From NCBI GenBank assembly GCA_040753085.1, contig JBFMHI010000004.1, forward strand, positions 1-63,116: a DNA stretch of 63,116 nucleotides, in the 5' to 3' direction. The position numbers were made by a program, and so were the translations under genes. This DNA comes from a bacterium. Its GTDB lineage: Bacteria; UBA9089; JASEGY01. Under the pieces are notes generated by a model, which had not been told where the DNA came from, did no database searches, and saw only the letters and a list, made by a program, of their open reading frames with translations. Positions 54,222 to 62,825 of this stretch are shown here, one piece after another (positions within the stretch are counted from its first letter, which is position 1; each line of letters opens with the position of its first letter).

Positions 54222-55121
54222 ATGGAACGCTGGATAGCCGGATTTATTGACCGTCTTGCCCTTGAAGAGGGCCTGGCTGAGGCCACCTGTGAGGCCTACG
54301 AGCAGGATCTGCGCCAATTCAGGGCCTATTTGAAAGAAAAAGAGATTAACTCCTGGCCAGATGTCAGCCGGGATGAGATTGTCTCCTTTCTCCTTCACTT
54401 AAAAGAGATCGGCCTTTCCCCTACTTCGCTGGCCCGAAAACAGATCGCCCTCAAGCGATTTTTTCGCTACCTATCTCAAGAGAAGGTAGTAGCCATAGAC
54501 CCCACTATTAACCTGGCCGCCCCCAAGACAGGAAAAAGTTTGCCCAAGGTCTTGACTTACGAAGAGGTCGAAAGACTCCTGGCTCAACCTGATCTAAACT
54601 CGGAGATTGGAAGACGGGACAAGGCCATGCTGGAGTTTCTCTATGCTACCGGAGTGAGGGTCTCTGAGTTAATCTCTGTGGCTCCCTCGGATATTAACTT
54701 AGAGGTCGGCTTTGTCAGGGTGATGGGCAAGGGGAGTAAAGAAAGGATTATCCCCCTGGGTAGAACCGCTTCCAAGGCGGTGAAAGATTATTTAGAGGAG
54801 GTTAGAGGCAGATTGGCTAAAAAGAATAAAAGTGGTAAGATAAGTCCCTTTCTTTTCTTAAATTGGAGGGGCAGGTCGCTTACCAGACAGGGCTTTTGGA
54901 AGATCATCAAACATTATGCCCGTTCGGCCGGAATCAAAACCCCTCTTACCCCGCATACCTTACGGCATTCCTTTGCCACTCATTTACTGGCTAATAAAGC
55001 CGATCTGAGGTCTATTCAGGAGATGCTCGGTCACGCCGATATATCTACTACTCAGATTTATACCCATCTGGATCAAACCCGGCTGAAAGATATCCATGCC
55101 CAATACCATCCCCGGGGGTAA
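54222..55121 (+). CDS. xerD: XerD-type tyrosine recombinase
   Basis: 299 residues. SAM-like N-terminal domain (1-100), then the catalytic domain with Arg146 (GVRVSELI), Lys173 (GKGSKER), His245 and Arg248 (HTLRHSF), His271 (LGHADI) and nucleophile Tyr280 (TTQIYTH). This is a complete housekeeping XerC/XerD that resolves chromosome dimers at dif. No dif site was recognised in the window. It is flanked on both sides by tightly packed genes, unlike an integron integrase, which would carry an extra insertion between Lys and His that is absent here. Confidence 0.93.
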   Translation: MERWIAGFIDRLALEEGLAEATCEAYEQDLRQFRAYLKEKEINSWPDVSRDEIVSFLLHLKEIGLSPTSLARKQIALKRFFRYLSQEKVVAIDPTINLAAPKTGKSLPKVLTYEEVERLLAQPDLNSEIGRRDKAMLEFLYATGVRVSELISVAPSDINLEVGFVRVMGKGSKERIIPLGRTASKAVKDYLEEVRGRLAKKNKSGKISPFLFLNWRGRSLTRQGFWKIIKHYARSAGIKTPLTPHTLRHSFATHLLANKADLRSIQEMLGHADISTTQIYTHLDQTRLKDIHAQYHPRG

Positions 55122-55124
55122 AAA

Positions 55125-57407
55125 ATGACGGAAATCATTGTTACCCACGTAAATGCTGATTTTGACGCCCTGGCTTCGATGGCTGCCGCCCAACTCCTTT
55201 ATCCCGAAGCCAAATTGGTTATTCCCGGCTCATGTGAAAAAAATGTCCGGGAATATCTGGAAAACATTGACCACGAACTCTCCCTTTACTCTATTCGCCA
55301 GATAGATCCAAAGAAAATAAAAAGGCTAATCATTGTGGATACCCACAGCAGCGGTCGGGTAGAGGAGTTTGAAACCCTCATTGAGTCGCAGCCGGTGATT
55401 CACATCTATGACCATCACCCTGGCCAGGATATGGAGATTACCCCTGAGGTATCCGTGATTAAAGAGCAGGGGGCAACTATAACTATTCTCCTTGATCTTA
55501 TCAGAGAGAAACGGCTTACTATTACGCCGGTTCTGGCTACCCTTTTTCTCCTAGGCATCTACGAGGAAACCGGCGCCTTCACTTTCCCGACCACCACAGA
55601 ATTTGATCTTTCTACGGCGGCTTACCTTTTTAGTCAGCAGGCAGATTTAAAGACCGTCAACCGGTTTTCAGCCCAAACCCTGAATAACGACCAGCTCGAT
55701 CTCCTGGCCGATCTGATTAAGTCAAGGCGAATCCACTTTCTTCCCAACGGTCGGGAAATTATGCTCCTCAAATCTTCTCTGGATAAATATATCAGTGACT
55801 TAGCCGTGGTGATCCACAAAATCATGGACCTGGCGAGGCCTCAAGCGATGCTGGCCATGGTTTGGATGAAAGACAGGGTCTATGTTATTGGCCGAAGCCG
55901 GATACCGGAGATAAATGTGAGCCGGATCCTTTTACCTTTAGGGGGTGGAGGGCACAGCAGCGCGGCTTCGGCCACCATTAAAGAGATAGACCTTAAAGAA
56001 GTCGAAAATAAAATTATTGACTGCTTAGACAACCGCACCAGTCAATCTTACCTCAATATTAAAGACTTAATGGAGGAAAGACTTCCTTACGCTATCCAGG
56101 AATTGATCAAAAAGATCGCTGAGGCGGCTGATCAGGCCAGTTATCCATGTTTTATTGTGGGTGGGCTGGTCAGAGATATACTTTTGGGCAAGATAAGTTT
56201 CGACTTAGATGTAGTGGTGGAAGGTGACGGAATTGACTTTTCCAGGCTTCTGGTGAAAAAAAGCGGCGGAGAGGTAAAGAGATTCGCCAAGTTCAAGACA
56301 GCCGTGGTCAGCTTTCCCAACGGCTTTAAGTTAGACGTAGCCACGGCCAGAACAGAACATTACGCCTATCCTGGGGCCTTACCTAAAGTAAAACCAAGCT
56401 CTATCCGGGAGGACCTCTTTCGTCGGGATTTTACTATCAATGCCCTGGCTATCCAGATCAATGCCGCCCATTACGGTGATCTAATCGATTTCTTTGGAGG
56501 CCGCAATGATTTAGCCGCCCGTCTTATCAGAGTCCTCCATCCGGACAGCTTTCGTGATGATCCCACCCGGATATTTCGGGCGGTAAGATTTGAAAACCGG
56601 CTTGGGTTTATCACAGAAGCCGGGACAGAAGGTCTTATGAAGGAAGCCGTAGCTGATGGTATGCTGGAGCAAATAACCAATCAAAGGATCAGGGAGGAAC
56701 TGATTCAAATCCTGTCCGAGGATCAGCCATATTCCGCCCTGAAGAAATTACAAGACCGGGGGATACTGGCCAGGCTTCACCCGGCCTTGTCTCTCCCTGA
56801 CAACCTTGTTTCTCTTTTTAAGCAGATTCACGATATCCTCTTCCATTTCCGTTTAATCATCGGCGAAAAAGAAATAGAAACATGGCTGATCTATTTCCTG
56901 GCAATGACAGAGGACCTGGATTATCCGCATATTGAAAGACTCGTATCCGATCTTAAGTTTACCAGGAGACAGAAGAATAAGATCCTGACCGCCAGGAAGC
57001 GAAGTCAGCGAATCATTGACCTGCTTACCGTTTCCCCCCAAAGTCTTACGCCAGCTTTTATCTATCGTGAACTGCAATTAGTTTCCACTGAAACCCTTAT
57101 TTTAGTTATGGCCAGGATTAGCCTCCTGCCGGATAAAAATCTAAGTGAAGAGGCCAAAAGAAGGGTGGCTACTTATCTGGTTCACCTCAATCGAATGAAG
57201 GTTATGATTACTGGAGAGGATCTGAAGGGGATGGGTATACCGCCGGGGCCTGAATATACCCGCATTAAGGAAGCCGTCTTCTCTGCCCGCCTGGACGGCC
57301 ACGTCTTAACCAAAGCCGACGAACTTGATTACGTTCAAACCCACTTTGGACAACTGAGAAGTCAGAAGTCGGAGGCCAGATGTCAGAAGCCGAAAGACAG
57401 AAGTTAG
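55125..57407 (+). CDS. DHH phosphoesterase - tRNA nucleotidyltransferase fusion
   Basis: 760 residues. Residues 1-310 form a DHH/DHHA1 domain: VTHVNADFDALASM (DxD), IVDTHSSGR, YDHHPGQ (DHH) and LGGGGHSSAAS. Residues 330-760 are a poly(A) polymerase/CCA-adding enzyme head: CFIVGGLVRDILLGKISFDLDVVVEGDG (GG, DxD), RRDFTINALAI, DDPTRIFRAVRFENRLGF and QRIREELIQI. Known fusions of this type, such as A-adding enzymes of the Aquifex group, carry two CBS domains between the modules; here only about 25 residues join them. It would maintain tRNA 3' ends and perhaps cleave short RNAs. Both tRNAs in the window encode CCA. The last ~20 residues come from repeats. Confidence 0.88.
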   Translation: MTEIIVTHVNADFDALASMAAAQLLYPEAKLVIPGSCEKNVREYLENIDHELSLYSIRQIDPKKIKRLIIVDTHSSGRVEEFETLIESQPVIHIYDHHPGQDMEITPEVSVIKEQGATITILLDLIREKRLTITPVLATLFLLGIYEETGAFTFPTTTEFDLSTAAYLFSQQADLKTVNRFSAQTLNNDQLDLLADLIKSRRIHFLPNGREIMLLKSSLDKYISDLAVVIHKIMDLARPQAMLAMVWMKDRVYVIGRSRIPEINVSRILLPLGGGGHSSAASATIKEIDLKEVENKIIDCLDNRTSQSYLNIKDLMEERLPYAIQELIKKIAEAADQASYPCFIVGGLVRDILLGKISFDLDVVVEGDGIDFSRLLVKKSGGEVKRFAKFKTAVVSFPNGFKLDVATARTEHYAYPGALPKVKPSSIREDLFRRDFTINALAIQINAAHYGDLIDFFGGRNDLAARLIRVLHPDSFRDDPTRIFRAVRFENRLGFITEAGTEGLMKEAVADGMLEQITNQRIREELIQILSEDQPYSALKKLQDRGILARLHPALSLPDNLVSLFKQIHDILFHFRLIIGEKEIETWLIYFLAMTEDLDYPHIERLVSDLKFTRRQKNKILTARKRSQRIIDLLTVSPQSLTPAFIYRELQLVSTETLILVMARISLLPDKNLSEEAKRRVATYLVHLNRMKVMITGEDLKGMGIPPGPEYTRIKEAVFSARLDGHVLTKADELDYVQTHFGQLRSQKSEARCQKPKDRS

Positions 57408-57497
57408 AAAGTTCTTCTGCCAAAAAATGGCTGGACATCTGGAGGTTGATGTGGTATACTTTTCACGAGATAGAGATTTGAGATAGAGAAGGCGTTG

Positions 57498-57532
57498 CAC
57501 CTGACCAAAACCGCAAGCGGTTTTGGCAGGTG
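57498..57532. other. Hairpin with a bulged A, attC-like centre
   Basis: CACCTGACCAAAACCGC pairs with GCGGTTTTGGCAGGTG, leaving one unpaired A, like an attC L-box stem. No R'/R'' boxes were found (flanks GGCGTTG and AACTTTGTTGTTC), so integron origin is uncertain. It precedes a TA module. The rest of 57408-57715 shows no gene. Confidence 0.35.
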
Positions 57533-57715
57533 AACTTTGTTGTTCTACTCTTCGCTTTGCTGCGGGGAGAACAAGGCACGGGAGACAGATGCCCCTTCAG
57601 GGCGACCACTCAGTGCCGCATTAGCGTGCTTCTTAGCGAGCAAGGCAAGAATACATTACGCATGTAAGTGAGAGTACAACAAGCAGAGGAGAGAAGCCTT
57701 TGAGGAGAAATACGT

Positions 57716-58024
57716 ATGCTTCAGTTACAATTAGACGTTCAACCACAGACCGAGCAACGGCTCAAAAAACTGCTCCAAGTTATCCCTGATCAAGAACAGT
57801 TTGCCCAAAATCTGCTGGACTATCAGGTGGCCGAGTTCAAGAAGAGTCTTCTCAATCTTCGTCTGGATCTCCAGCAGTTTGAAGAGACCTATCACCTCAG
57901 CACCGAGGAGTTTTATCAGCAATTTCAAGCTGGAATCCGCGATGATCGGGAAGACTATATGGTCTGGGCAGGACTTTATGAACTGTTGTGTGAGAATGAA
58001 CAACGCCTGCGAGAGCTGACATGA
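57716..58024 (+). CDS. TumA-like antitoxin
   Basis: 102 residues, mostly helical (LQLQLDVQPQTEQRLKKLLQVIPDQEQFAQNLLDYQVAEFKKSLLNLRLDLQQFEETYHLSTEEFYQQFQAGIRDDREDYMVWAG). The 'FEETYHLSTEEFYQQFQAG…DDREDYMVW' core parallels the antitoxin at 51659. It overlaps the downstream DUF6516 toxin by 4 bp (ATGA). Preceded by GAGGAG. Unlike the copy at 51.7 kb, both partners look intact here. Confidence 0.7.
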   Translation: MLQLQLDVQPQTEQRLKKLLQVIPDQEQFAQNLLDYQVAEFKKSLLNLRLDLQQFEETYHLSTEEFYQQFQAGIRDDREDYMVWAGLYELLCENEQRLRELT

Positions 58025-58440
58025 TTGACACCTATTTTACCGAGTTGGAACAGCTGCTCCAGCAAGGGGTCCCGATCCGGTCGTATAGCCTCAAGAAAAA
58101 GGTGTATAATACCAAATATGGCTGTATAAGGGGGACGATTGTGTTTGAACAGGGCACACAGTTAGACTTTATGGAAGTCAAAAATACCGATGTCTCGGCC
58201 AAAATCAAATATCGGTATCACTATATGACGAGTCAACAAGCGTTGATCTTTCGGTACGATAATGCCCCGCATCATCGGCAGTTGAAGACCTTTCCGCATC
58301 ATAAACATCTCCCCCAGGGCGAGCAGGAAAGTGACGAGCCGACGTTAGAAGCGGTGTTATTCGAAATTGCCCAACACGAACGGAAGAAGGGGAGACAAGA
58401 TCGTTGCCAGACTGAGAACATTGGGGACGGTTCAAAATAG
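58021..58440 (+). CDS. DUF6516 (TumE-like) toxin
   Basis: 139 residues, of which about 130 are native: MIDTYFTELEQLLQQGVPIRSYSLKKKVYNTKYGCIRGTIVFEQGTQLDFMEVKNTDVSAKIKYRYHYMTSQQALIFRYDNAPHHRQLKTFPHHKHLPQG. The RYDNAPHHR and FPHHKHLP motifs are characteristic of DUF6516, a toxin family that cleaves RNA. The last ~6 residues (GDGSK) are encoded by the left end of a family C element. The core motifs are complete, so the toxin could be active. Confidence 0.8.
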   Translation: MIDTYFTELEQLLQQGVPIRSYSLKKKVYNTKYGCIRGTIVFEQGTQLDFMEVKNTDVSAKIKYRYHYMTSQQALIFRYDNAPHHRQLKTFPHHKHLPQGEQESDEPTLEAVLFEIAQHERKKGRQDRCQTENIGDGSK

Positions 58441-58779
58441 TCCATTTTCTTGTGAAACCTTGCGACCTGTAGTGAGCTTTTAGCCCCGTAGGGGCGATAT
58501 ATTTATAGCGAGATGCCAACACTTACATCTCAAGCCCCGTAGAGGCGATATATGTAAGAACATATCGCTCCTACGGAGCTTTAACCTTTAACATGGTTCT
58601 GCCTGGGGAACTATAAATATTCCGCCCCGCTGGGGCTATTGTCGATAATTTTTAGAGCCTATCCCAAAACCTCTCCAGTGTGACCAGAAGCCGAGTTTCT
58701 TCAAGAAACCAGGTTTCTATCGCGGAGGTTTTGGGATAGGCCATTAGTCGCAAGCTTTCACAGCAAGGTGAACCGTCCC
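58424..58779. mobile_element. Family C element carrying a family D element
   Basis: GGGACGGTTCA / TGAACCGTCCC, interior nearly identical to the ptsI copy, interrupted at 58655 by a TA-bounded family D element. No 8-bp duplication readable at the outer ends. Confidence 0.85.
58655..58744. mobile_element. Family D element nested in the family C element
   Basis: 90 bp between TA dinucleotides (58653-58654, 58745-58746); GCCTATCCCAAAACCTC and its complement near each end. The ptsI copy of the host element reads TTTTTAGTCGC without it, so this is an insertion. Confidence 0.85.
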
Positions 58780-58869
58780 AACTTAACCCATAGTACTATA
58801 ATCTGTAATGAGCTTACTTTTTTAACTTGATTTTGAGTAGATACCTTACCCCGAATTATTGAGAAGATA

Positions 58870-58942
58870 GTAAGTGTTTAGCCACAAAGACACATCCTTT
58901 TTTTCCCTTCGTGTCTTCGTGCCTTGGTGGCTGAACGGTTAC
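58870..58942. mobile_element. Short family A element
   Basis: 73 bp, GTAAGTGTTTAG / CTGAACGGTTAC; flanks AGAAGATA (58862-58869) and AGAAGATC (58943-58950), 7/8. Interior is the CACAAAGACAC / GTGTCTTCGTGCC foldback. Confidence 0.88.
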
Positions 58943-58954
58943 AGAAGATCCAGG

Positions 58955-59089
58955 GTAAGCGTTCAGCCACTAAGGCACAAAGACACAACCTCGATGCTCG
59001 ATCCGGGATACTGGCTCCTTTACCAGCATCGAGGATCGAGCATCGAGGATCGAGCATCGAGAATCCAGTATCATGTGATGAACGGTTAC
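58955..59089. mobile_element. Family A element 19 bp upstream of gyrA
   Basis: GTAAGCGTTCAG left end; right end ATGAACGGTTAC; GATCCAGG on both sides (58947-58954, 59090-59097). Interior CTCGATG heptamer word with the TCCTTTACCAGC loop, as in 43740. Confidence 0.95.
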
Positions 59090-59108
59090 GATCCAGGAGT
59101 TATAATCT

Positions 59109-61550
59109 ATGGAGATCACGGAACGAATCGTCCCGGTATATATCGAGGACGAGATGAAGAATTCTTATATTGATTATGCCATGAGCGTAATTGTCGGCCG
59201 GGCTTTGCCTGATGTGCGAGATGGGCTGAAGCCGGTGCATCGCCGCATCCTTTACGCCATGAACGAGATGGGGTCAACCCATGATAAGCCCTACCGTAAG
59301 TCGGCCAGGATCGTGGGTGAAGTCCTGGGTAAATATCATCCTCACGGTGATATGGCTGTTTATGACACTATGGTCAGGATGGCCCAAGACTTTTCCTGCC
59401 GCTATCTTCTAATTGATGGTCAGGGCAATTTTGGTTCTGTTGACGGTGATTCCCCGGCGGCCATGCGTTACACTGAAAGCCGATTGACGGCCATAGCTGA
59501 AGGCCTGTTAGAAGATATAGATAAGGAAACGATCAATTTTGTCCCCAACTTCGATGAGAGTTTAAAAGAACCTACAGTCTTGCCGGCCAAACTCCCTCAT
59601 TTACTTTTGAACGGCTCTTCCGGAATAGCCGTGGGTATGGCCACCAATATCCCCCCTCATAACCTGCCTGAATTGATAAGCGCTATTGTCCGCTTGATTG
59701 ATGAGCCGGAGATAGAGGAAAATGAGTTTATCTCCCTTATTTCCGGCCCGGACTTCCCTACCGGCGGCATCATATTTGGCCGGGAAGGGATAAGAGAGGC
59801 ATATACTACCGGCCGCGGAAAGATTGTCCTTCGGGCCAGGGCCGAGATCGAAGAGGTAAAAGGGGGCCGAGAGAACATTATTATTACTGAAATCCCCTAT
59901 CAGGTTAATAAGGGACTTCTCCTTAAAAAGATCGGCGAGTTGATTCAGACCAAGGGGGTGGAAGGTTTGAGTGACCTCAGAGATGAATCGGATCGGGAAG
60001 GAATGAGGATCGTTATCGAACTCAAAAAGGGTGCTCCAACCAACATCATTCTTAATCAACTTTATAAACATACCCCCCTGCAAGTTACCTTTGGGGTGAT
60101 TATGCTCGCCCTGGTTAATAATTACCCCAAGATTCTGACCTTAAAGGAGATGGTTTATGCCTTCCTCCAGCATCGCCGGGAAGTGGTCAGAAAGAGAACC
60201 GAATACGAGCTGAGGGTGGCTGAGGCCAGGGCCCATATCCTGGAAGGACTTAAAGTGGCCCTGGCTAATTTGGATGCAGTCATTCAGCTTATCCGCGCAT
60301 CTAAGACCACTAAAGAGGCCAAAGAAGGCTTGATCAGAGAATTTGCCCTCTCTGAAAAACAGGCCCAGGCCATCTTAGAGATGCAGCTTCAGAGATTGAC
60401 CGGTCTGGAACAGGAAAAGATCGAAAAAGAATATTTAGCCTTAATCAAGGAAATAGCCAGGCTGAAATTTATTCTGGAAAATCCCAGGGAGATCGATCTT
60501 ATCATCAGAGAAGAATTGCTTGAAATAAAAAAAACTTACGCTGATGGCCGAAGGACGCAGATCGTGGACGCCACCTCGGAGCTTAGTGTGGAAGACCTGA
60601 TTCCTGAAGAAGATATGGTCATCACTATCTCTCATACCGGCTACATCAAACGGCTGCCGGTAACCACCTATCGCAAACAAAGAAGAGGCGGAAAAGGCAT
60701 CACCGGGATGGAGACCAGAGAGGAAGATTTTGTAGAATATCTCTTCATCGCTTCCACCCACGATTATATCCTCTTTTTTACCAATAAGGGCAAGGTTTAC
60801 TGGTTGAAGGTTCATGCGATTCCTCAGGCAGGAAGGACGGCGCGGGGCACACCCGCGGTCAACCTTATCCGGATTGAAAAGGGGGAAAGAATCAGCGCCT
60901 TTATCCCTATTCATCAGTTTACGCCTGATGATTATTTAGTCATGGCCACCAGGCAGGGATTAGTTAAAAAGACAGCCCTTTCGGAATATTCCAGACCCAG
61001 ACCGAGTGGGATTATTGCCATTACCCTGGAAGAAGGAGACGAGTTGGTGGGCGTAGAGTTGACTGAGGGGCATCAAGAAATACTTTTAGCCACCAGGACC
61101 GGTAAAAGCATTCGATTCCCCGAGACAGACGTTCGGCCTACGGGGCGGGCTTCCCGTGGAGTAAGAGGAATTCGCTTTGGGGTCCGAAAAGATGAGGTAA
61201 TAGGCATGGAGGTGGTCGGGTCTGAAATGACGCTGGTTACCGTGACGGAGCAGGGGTTTGGCAAGCGGACGGACCTGTCTGAATATCGCACCCAGGCCAG
61301 GGGAGGCCAAGGAATCATTAACATCAAGATCACTCCCCGCGGCGGAGAGGTAGCCGGCATCCTTGAGGTGGATAATGACGACGAGTTGATGATAATTACC
61401 CAGAGTGGGATGGTTATTCGTTTAGCCGTCGAGGGGATGCGTCCGATGGGCAGAGCCACCCAGGGGGTGTCTGTTATTCGCTTAAAGGAAAATGACCGGA
61501 TTACTTCGGTAGCCAAGGTAGTGGGAAAGAAGGAAGAAGAGGAAGTTTAA
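59109..61550 (+). CDS. gyrA: DNA gyrase subunit A
   Basis: 813 residues. Breakage-reunion domain: [25 protein letters not shown], the drug-binding region [17 protein letters not shown] (Met82 at the position of E. coli Ser83), catalytic Tyr121 in [10 protein letters not shown]. The C-terminal pinwheel contains six GyrA-type blades and the GyrA-box QRRGGKG (near residue 520), which separates gyrase from topoisomerase IV. It introduces negative supercoils together with GyrB, which is not in this window. Met82 is a difference from the common Ser. It has a family A element 19 bp upstream. Confidence 0.97.
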   Translation: MEITERIVPVYIEDEMKNSYIDYAMSVIVGRALPDVRDGLKPVHRRILYAMNEMGSTHDKPYRKSARIVGEVLGKYHPHGDMAVYDTMVRMAQDFSCRYLLIDGQGNFGSVDGDSPAAMRYTESRLTAIAEGLLEDIDKETINFVPNFDESLKEPTVLPAKLPHLLLNGSSGIAVGMATNIPPHNLPELISAIVRLIDEPEIEENEFISLISGPDFPTGGIIFGREGIREAYTTGRGKIVLRARAEIEEVKGGRENIIITEIPYQVNKGLLLKKIGELIQTKGVEGLSDLRDESDREGMRIVIELKKGAPTNIILNQLYKHTPLQVTFGVIMLALVNNYPKILTLKEMVYAFLQHRREVVRKRTEYELRVAEARAHILEGLKVALANLDAVIQLIRASKTTKEAKEGLIREFALSEKQAQAILEMQLQRLTGLEQEKIEKEYLALIKEIARLKFILENPREIDLIIREELLEIKKTYADGRRTQIVDATSELSVEDLIPEEDMVITISHTGYIKRLPVTTYRKQRRGGKGITGMETREEDFVEYLFIASTHDYILFFTNKGKVYWLKVHAIPQAGRTARGTPAVNLIRIEKGERISAFIPIHQFTPDDYLVMATRQGLVKKTALSEYSRPRPSGIIAITLEEGDELVGVELTEGHQEILLATRTGKSIRFPETDVRPTGRASRGVRGIRFGVRKDEVIGMEVVGSEMTLVTVTEQGFGKRTDLSEYRTQARGGQGIINIKITPRGGEVAGILEVDNDDELMIITQSGMVIRLAVEGMRPMGRATQGVSVIRLKENDRITSVAKVVGKKEEEEV

Positions 61551-61782
61551 AATGATCTTCGATGTTAATTATAGCAAAACCTACACTTCTGGTTACCATT
61601 TGACCATTTGCCATAATAAAAACTAAATCTTTTTTTTCACGCTTAACGCCTATACTATTGAGTATTTCAGTTAAAACCCATGTATACTCACTACCTGTAT
61701 CAACAAGTATTTTAGGTATACGAACGCTCTTTTTTCTGTTAATATGATTTCTAATTGTACACCCTGTGTAAAAAGTCCCCAT
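61501..61782 (-). pseudogene. Retropepsin-like aspartic protease, truncated
   Basis: 93 residues on the minus strand from ATG 61782, preceded by GGAGG. The core PKILVDTGSEYTWVL holds the aspartic protease DTG motif (about 26-30), followed by a flap-like part ([25 protein letters not shown]). Clan AA proteins of this kind are usually about 120 residues; the C-terminal domain with ψ-loop is missing and the last ~20 residues run antisense into gyrA. It was probably truncated by a rearrangement next to gyrA. Confidence 0.6.
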
Positions 61783-61809
61783 AAAACCTCCTTCTTTTTT
61801 TCCTGCTTT

Positions 61810-62658
61810 TCATTCCGCAATCCACCTTCCGCCAGGTTCATTCCGCCACTCGAAATCTGCCTTCCGTAATCGCTCTACCATCTCATCTGAAATTACCCGC
61901 TCTCCGATCATTATTCTCCCCTTACCCAGACCATGACAATCAGAACCTCCGGTAATTAATAGCCCGTATTTCTCAGCCAGACATCGATAATGTTCCTCTA
62001 TATCCGGAGGATGTTCCGTATGGTAGGCCTCCAGCCCTGCTAATCCTTCTGAAATAAGTTGGGGGATAAATTCATCACCATCGAGGGTGCCAGGATGAGC
62101 CAGGACAGGCAAACCACCAGCCGTTCGGATAATCTGGATGGCCTGCCTCGGAGAAATATGATATTTAGGCACATAACAGGGGCCGTTCTGGCCGATGTAT
62201 TGAAAGGCCTCAGCCGTGGAGTCCACTATTCCCGCCTCACGCATCACGGTGGCCACATGCAGCCGGCCAATACAGCCCCGCCCGGCCAGCTCTTTAATCC
62301 GGTTAAAAGAAATTCTTGGCCCGAGTTTAGCCAATTTTTCAACTATTTTCTGAGCCCTTTGGTAGCGGGTTTCCCTGAAAGTCCTGAGATAAGTCCGTAA
62401 CGATTCGCTGTTCTGGTCGATAAAATACCCCAGCATGTGGATTTCTCTCTTGAGGGTATCGGCGGATAATTCTACGCCGGGTATGACATATAAACCGTAT
62501 TGTTCTCCCCAATAATTGGCTTCACTTATACCATCAATGGTATCGTGATCAGTAATAGCAATAGTAGAAAGCCTGCGTCGGCAGGCCTCCTCGACTATCT
62601 CCCTGGGAGAAAGGGTAGAATCAGAAAAGTAGGTATGTATGTGTAGATCTGCTGGCAT
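61810..62658 (-). CDS. PHP-domain phosphoesterase
   Basis: 282 residues from ATG 62658. PHP metal motifs: MPADLHIHTYFSDSTLSP (first cluster), IAITDHDTIDG (second), PVLAHPGTL and GSDCHG. The layout matches the YciV/RnmA-type or RNase AM-like PHP phosphoesterases (3',5'-nucleoside bisphosphate phosphatase family). The substrate is uncertain. The frame is open to 62793, but only through CTCGATG words, so the PHP start is used. The opposing gyrA lies 260 bp away. Confidence 0.85.
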   Translation of the reverse strand: MPADLHIHTYFSDSTLSPREIVEEACRRRLSTIAITDHDTIDGISEANYWGEQYGLYVIPGVELSADTLKREIHMLGYFIDQNSESLRTYLRTFRETRYQRAQKIVEKLAKLGPRISFNRIKELAGRGCIGRLHVATVMREAGIVDSTAEAFQYIGQNGPCYVPKYHISPRQAIQIIRTAGGLPVLAHPGTLDGDEFIPQLISEGLAGLEAYHTEHPPDIEEHYRCLAEKYGLLITGGSDCHGLGKGRIMIGERVISDEMVERLRKADFEWRNEPGGRWIAE

Positions 62659-62684
62659 TCTTTTTTTTCCTGTTAGGTAACCGT

Positions 62685-62744
62685 GACTCGATGCTCGATG
62701 CTCGATATTGGACCCTTCACCTTCCTCGAGCATCGAGCATCGAG
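62685..62744. repeat. CTCGATG foldback word
   Basis: CTCGATGCTCGATGCTCGAT and GAGCATCGAGCATCGAGG fold around TTGGACCCTTCACC. A lone GTAACCGTGA (62677) resembles a decayed family A left end. Confidence 0.6.
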
Positions 62745-62825
62745 GAATAATCGCCTGCGTTTTTAGTCTAACATCTTTTTGAGGAAATGTCAACCAAATG
62801 CTTGATCCCCCAGGTGTGAAAAATG

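Noticed and set aside
54222-55121. An integron integrase at xerD
   Set aside because: The extra segment between the catalytic Lys and HxxR that marks IntI is absent, and the context is housekeeping.
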